Below are positions 60,276 through 64,000 of a DNA stretch of 64,000 nt, in pieces. The number at the start of each line of letters is the position of its first letter. The stretch's first letter is position 1. Source of the DNA: Anisus vortex (taxonomy: Eukaryota > Mollusca > Gastropoda > Planorbidae). The notes under the pieces are model-generated. The model was given only the letters and a program-made list of their open reading frames with translations. It did not search any database and was not told the origin of the DNA. Location: positions 42,248,998 through 42,312,997 of the forward strand of contig OX421492.1 of assembly GCA_949126835.1 (NCBI GenBank), given 5' to 3'. Both the position numbers and the translations under genes were made by a program.

Positions 60276-61718
60276 TTAGCCTTGAAAACAAATCATGTAC
60301 AAAGTTTTGTATTTAACAAAAGCTACATCCTAAATTTTGTTTTTGACTTTTGTGCTGAAGAAAAATATTTTTCTATATATTTCTGTATTAAACCAAATTC
60401 AAATTTATTTCACATAATATATAAAAAAAGCAACGAAGTAAAAAACAAAATTGAACATTTACACCTACCAAGGACTTTTAAGTAGTCCTTGACACCTAGT
60501 CCTACCAAGGACTTTTAAGTAGTCCTTGACACCTACCATAATAAAAAAAAAAAGCAATATTTTTTTTTACAAAGAAAGGTTTATTTTTTTTTAAATATTA
60601 GTATAACAATCAGTTCTGCAAAGTTGCAATAAACATACATTCATAGGATTGAAAGTTAAAGAAAGGGACCAGGTTTTAATTTCATAACAAAACTTCAATG
60701 TCTTAAAAAAAGTTTCAAATTTCAAATCTCTATGGAGTTAAATAGTAGATATTTTTTTTACAAAACATGACATTGTCTGTCAAGGGGGTCTCTATAATAA
60801 AAGCATCTTTAGTTCAAATATAAATCATAATTTAAGCCTTTAAAGGAATCATTATAAGCATTTATAATTACAACTTCATTCATTAGAAAAGGCTAATGAG
60901 AATGTATGTTACTATGTAGAACAGTCAGTGAAATTTGTAGTTAATTTAACAATACATCAGATAAACAAAGCACACAATGTAAGCATTAGAGTTTTTTAAG
61001 AAGATAGGAATGACCATATCTTATCTATTTATTAATGGACGGAATCGCAAAAATTTTAAGTGCACACTCTTGAAATAGGAATGTTGTGTGGGGGGTTGGG
61101 GATAGAGAGAAAGAAGACTTTACACAGAATAAAGGAAGATTACACTAATTTATTTAGAGTTGCTGAACTGTCCACCAGACTAAAAGCACAGGTCAAGTAA
61201 ATATCAATAGAGTATCTTGTAGTAAGAAATTAAAACCTATTATTTGTTTAAACATTACATATCATTATCATGTATAATCATAATAAAAAAAAATAATTTG
61301 GATTTAACTTTAAACTTTGGTTAATGGACATCTATGTGCAATGAATAAAGAAAAAACTTCAACTAGCTCAATTACAACGTGAGGAGACAAAATCAATGTT
61401 TTTTTTTCTTCGCAATGATTTAAAAAAACTACAATTTACTGGTACTAAACCAGCCATCAAACCCACGTTGTAACTGTTGTCATTTATTTTACTTTGAGGG
61501 ATAATACTGAAACATTAAAAATTTAATATAAAATATCACAGTCAAGAAAACAGTATAATATTTTAAAAACAAAATATATAAAACTAAACAATAATGGATT
61601 TCAATGGTTAAAAAAAATTCCATTACACACACATATATATTTATATATATATTTATATATATAAAATAAAAATAGCGTCCTTGTTGAAATACAGATATCC
61701 AAGAATCTTTAGTGAGAA
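60276..61718 (-). other. Probable 3' untranslated region of the minus-strand membrane protein gene
   Basis: AT-rich noncoding sequence below the stop codon at 61719. On the minus strand, polyadenylation signals (AATAAA, read TTTATT on the plus strand) lie at 61149-61154 and 60580-60585. At about 60465-60535 a 36-bp unit containing the hairpin AAGGACTTTTAAGTAGTCCTT occurs twice. Confidence 0.45.
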
Positions 61719-62812
61719 CTAAGCAAAGAGATCTCCATTGACAGTACTGACTGGAGGAACAGCTCTATCCTGTGCAGTGAAGCTGTTGAATGTGTTCTCT
61801 TTGCTCATCAAAGAATACTCCAGGCCGTCACTTTTGTGAGATGCTGAAATGATAAGGAAATCAAAATATTGGGACTTTACTTTATCAACATAGCTGACTG
61901 CTTCCTCACACCCTACTTTTACACCAACCAAGCTAGTTAAATAATTTGATCAAATCAGTGTAATACTAAGACAGTGTAATACCAAATACCAGTGTAATAC
62001 TAAGACGGTGTAATACCAAATACCAGTGTAATACTAAGACGGTGTAATACCAAATACCAGTGTAATACTAAGACGGTGTAATACCAAATACCAGTGTAAT
62101 ACTAAGACAGTGTAATACTAATACAAGTGTAATACTACAATGCAGCTATATACTTACAGTGGGTCTTTGTTTTGGGTTGAATATACAGCTTGTAGATCAG
62201 GATAAAAACTACAACCAGAAGTAGTACAGACAATACAACAATGATGATAATGAACTTGGCAGGGAATGGAGAGTGTTCACCAGATTCCTGAGAAAACAAA
62301 CAAACAAGATATCTATAAGGCCATGAATTGATTTCTTTATTCCCAGGTGATCTAAGTGTTGGGAATGTCTGCCTGAGGCTTTCAAGCATTGGTCCCATTT
62401 GTGTCAGGCCGACCAGAGGACATTTTCACATCAGTGGCCTTCACACAATAAAACAAAGTGGCTCTTATTGTACTCTTAAAGTAAATAAACCAATGTTTAT
62501 GTGTTTTTAAACACATATATATATACATACACACAGATCTTTGTATATATATTTAAAGATCTCTATACATACATACATACACAAATAATTATAATGTTTA
62601 CAAGGTGCCTCTAAAGTCACTTACAGTCTTCAGTACACTACAAGATCCATTAGTATATGGATTTCCATCCACATTGATGTATTTTGAAAAGCTGATAGTA
62701 GTTCCAGCAAATGGGATTGGGGTAGTCTTGACTATGTCCTCGCACATGTTAGTTATTGTCTGGTTGTAGCCAGTTGTTGTAGCTTCAATGGTTAACACTA
62801 CAATAATACTAC
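61719..62812 (-). CDS. Single-pass membrane protein, C-terminal three exons (5' part outside the window)
   Basis: Minus-strand exons in transcript order: 62812-62625, 62287-62158, 61843-61719, with GTAAGT donors and AG acceptors in matching phases. The extracellular end has two N-glycosylation sequons (GYNQT, TNGS) and two cysteines (NMCEDI, GSCSV). The second exon encodes the membrane helix FIIIIVVLSVLLLVVVFILI. The cytoplasmic tail of about 50 residues contains EYSLM, a Tyr-x-x-hydrophobic sorting signal, and ends NGDLFA. I do not recognise the family. The shape is that of a type I endocytic or cell-surface protein. Upstream exons must lie beyond 64000. The acceptor of the first visible exon is embedded in a 48-bp minisatellite. 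Confidence 0.7.
61958..62135. repeat. 34-bp tandem repeat, about five copies
   Basis: The unit is AGTGTAATACTAAGACGGTG plus TAATACCAAATACC. The array sits in the last intron of the membrane protein gene and ends about 20 bp from the donor of its middle exon. Confidence 0.92.
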
Positions 62813-63440
62813 CTGCAATATGATCACAAATTAATGATTTTAACACTACAATAATACTACCTGTAAAATGATCACAAAATAATGATGTTAACACTACAAT
62901 AATACTACCTGTAAAATGATCACAAAATAATGATGTTAACACTACAATAATACTACCTGTAAAATGATCACAAAATAATGATGTTAACACTACAATAATA
63001 CTACCTGTAAAATGATCACAAAATAATGATGTTAACACTACAATAATACTACCTGTAAAATGATCACAAAATAATGATGTTAACACTACAATAATACTAC
63101 CTGTAAAATGATCACAAAATAATGATGTTAACACTACAATAATACTACCTGTAAAATGATCACAAAATAATGATGTTAACACTACAATAATACTACCTGT
63201 AAAATGATCACAAAATAATGATGTTAACACTACAATAATACTACCTGTAAAATGATCACAAAATAATGATGTTAACACTACAATAATACTACCTGTAAAA
63301 TGATCACAAAATAATGATGTTAACACTACAATAATACTACCTGTAAAATGATCACAAAATAATGATGTTAACACTACAATAATACTACCTGTAAAATGAT
63401 CACAAATTAGTGATGTTAACACTACAATAATACTTCCTGC
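62794..63440. repeat. 48-bp minisatellite, about 13.5 copies, repeating an intron-exon boundary
   Basis: The unit, on the minus strand, runs TCATTATTTTGTGATCATTT, TACAG, GTAGTATTATTGTAGTGTTAACA. Each unit contains a pyrimidine-rich stretch with TTTTACAG, an acceptor-like site followed by the first ~20 bases of the exon at 62812. Forty-eight is a multiple of 3 and the unit has no stop in the exon's frame, so an open frame crosses the array. Central units look identical, while the outermost units on each side differ at a few bases. Confidence 0.95.
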
Positions 63441-64000
63441 AATGTCACACATAACAAATGTTTATCCCCCATCCCTCCCCAAAGTGTGTGATGTCATTCA
63501 TGGATGCCCTTTAACACACTCTATATATTTTTTGACAGTGTTATCTCCCATTAGCCATCCCCATGAACAGGTATAGTTTTCTGGATGCTGGGTTTTGATA
63601 AAATAGTTTCCCTATCATAGATGAGTTGTTCAAAGGTTGACTTGCCCCATCTTCTAAAAACTATGGTGCCAAAGATCATTCTTCACCACTTCTAATGCTA
63701 TGGAAAGCCTGGATCACTCAAGAAGGCTAAGGCCTTGGTTAGAAAAAGTAACCCGAGACACATGGCTGGCTTGCAGAGACTGCAGACACAAACCTATTTA
63801 GCAAAGGCTAAGACACAAGCTTTGAAGATATTTCAATTGGCCTGGTACCACTCTTCTACACCCAACTAAACAAATTCAACCCACTTGAGCTGGTTTGGAA
63901 GTATAGAAATAGACTTTCTCTTATATTTTTTAATACTATAATGTTAATATAACCAGTGCTACTATACCCTAATACTTTCATTAGTTTACCATTTCTTCAA
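63441..64000. other. Intronic DNA up to the window edge, no feature seen
   Basis: Mixed-composition sequence upstream of the minisatellite, presumably an intron of the minus-strand membrane protein gene. No exon with both splice sites and a plausible frame could be identified. Confidence 0.4.

Overview
This is a eukaryotic, animal window. It has small exons with GT-AG introns, AT-rich introns, many minisatellites and many decayed transposons. Three multi-exon genes can be rebuilt from splice sites and protein motifs. The repeat content (tRNA-derived SINEs with a conserved tail, L2/CR1-like and RTE-like LINE remnants, a ZMYM1-like hAT, frequent TAGGCCTA words) suggests a mollusc, probably a gastropod. 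The species cannot be told from the sequence alone.

Layout. 1-1.45 kb is a 22-bp minisatellite. 1.45-8.0 kb is AT-rich and noncoding, with SINE, LINE and MITE debris. A FAM219A/B homolog lies on the minus strand (start codon at 19037, stop at 8005; 5 exons, 164 aa). Its 8.7-kb first intron carries an L2/CR1-like LINE and a 6.2-kb imperfect inverted repeat filled with nested insertions. A HACD3 homolog lies on the plus strand (19481-30729; 10 exons, 378 aa; CS domain plus 3-hydroxyacyl-CoA dehydratase membrane domain). Its start codon is 443 bp from the FAM219 start codon, head to head, so the two probably share a promoter. HACD3 introns hold a palindromic MITE, a ZMYM1-like hAT pseudo-transposon interrupted by a LINE fragment, and a 1.3-kb TA-flanked inverted-repeat element.

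30.7-39.9 kb is noncoding apart from a 40-bp minisatellite and a 1,155-bp element at 37092-38246. That element has perfect 26-bp terminal inverted repeats, a 5-bp target duplication (ATAGG) and an open frame with two CCHC zinc knuckles. A class I Rab11-FIP homolog follows on the plus strand (39919-56258; 7 exons, 509 aa). It has an N-terminal C2 domain and a C-terminal Rab11-binding helix, and between them a domain resembling the IPT/TIG Ral-binding domain of exocyst Sec5. Its introns hold five tandem arrays, SINEs, a truncated LINE, a Helitron-like element and a TTAA-flanked element.

56.3-60.3 kb is the Rab11-FIP 3' flank plus a 54-bp array. From 61.7 kb to the window edge, on the minus strand, are the last three exons of an unrecognised single-pass membrane protein. 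The upstream edge of its first visible exon has been amplified into a 48-bp minisatellite, so the 3' splice site is repeated about 14 times.

The genes do not form a pathway cluster. HACD3 acts in very-long-chain fatty acid elongation in the ER, Rab11-FIP in endosomal recycling, and FAM219 has no established function. Exon models come from reading splice sites by eye, without transcript evidence.
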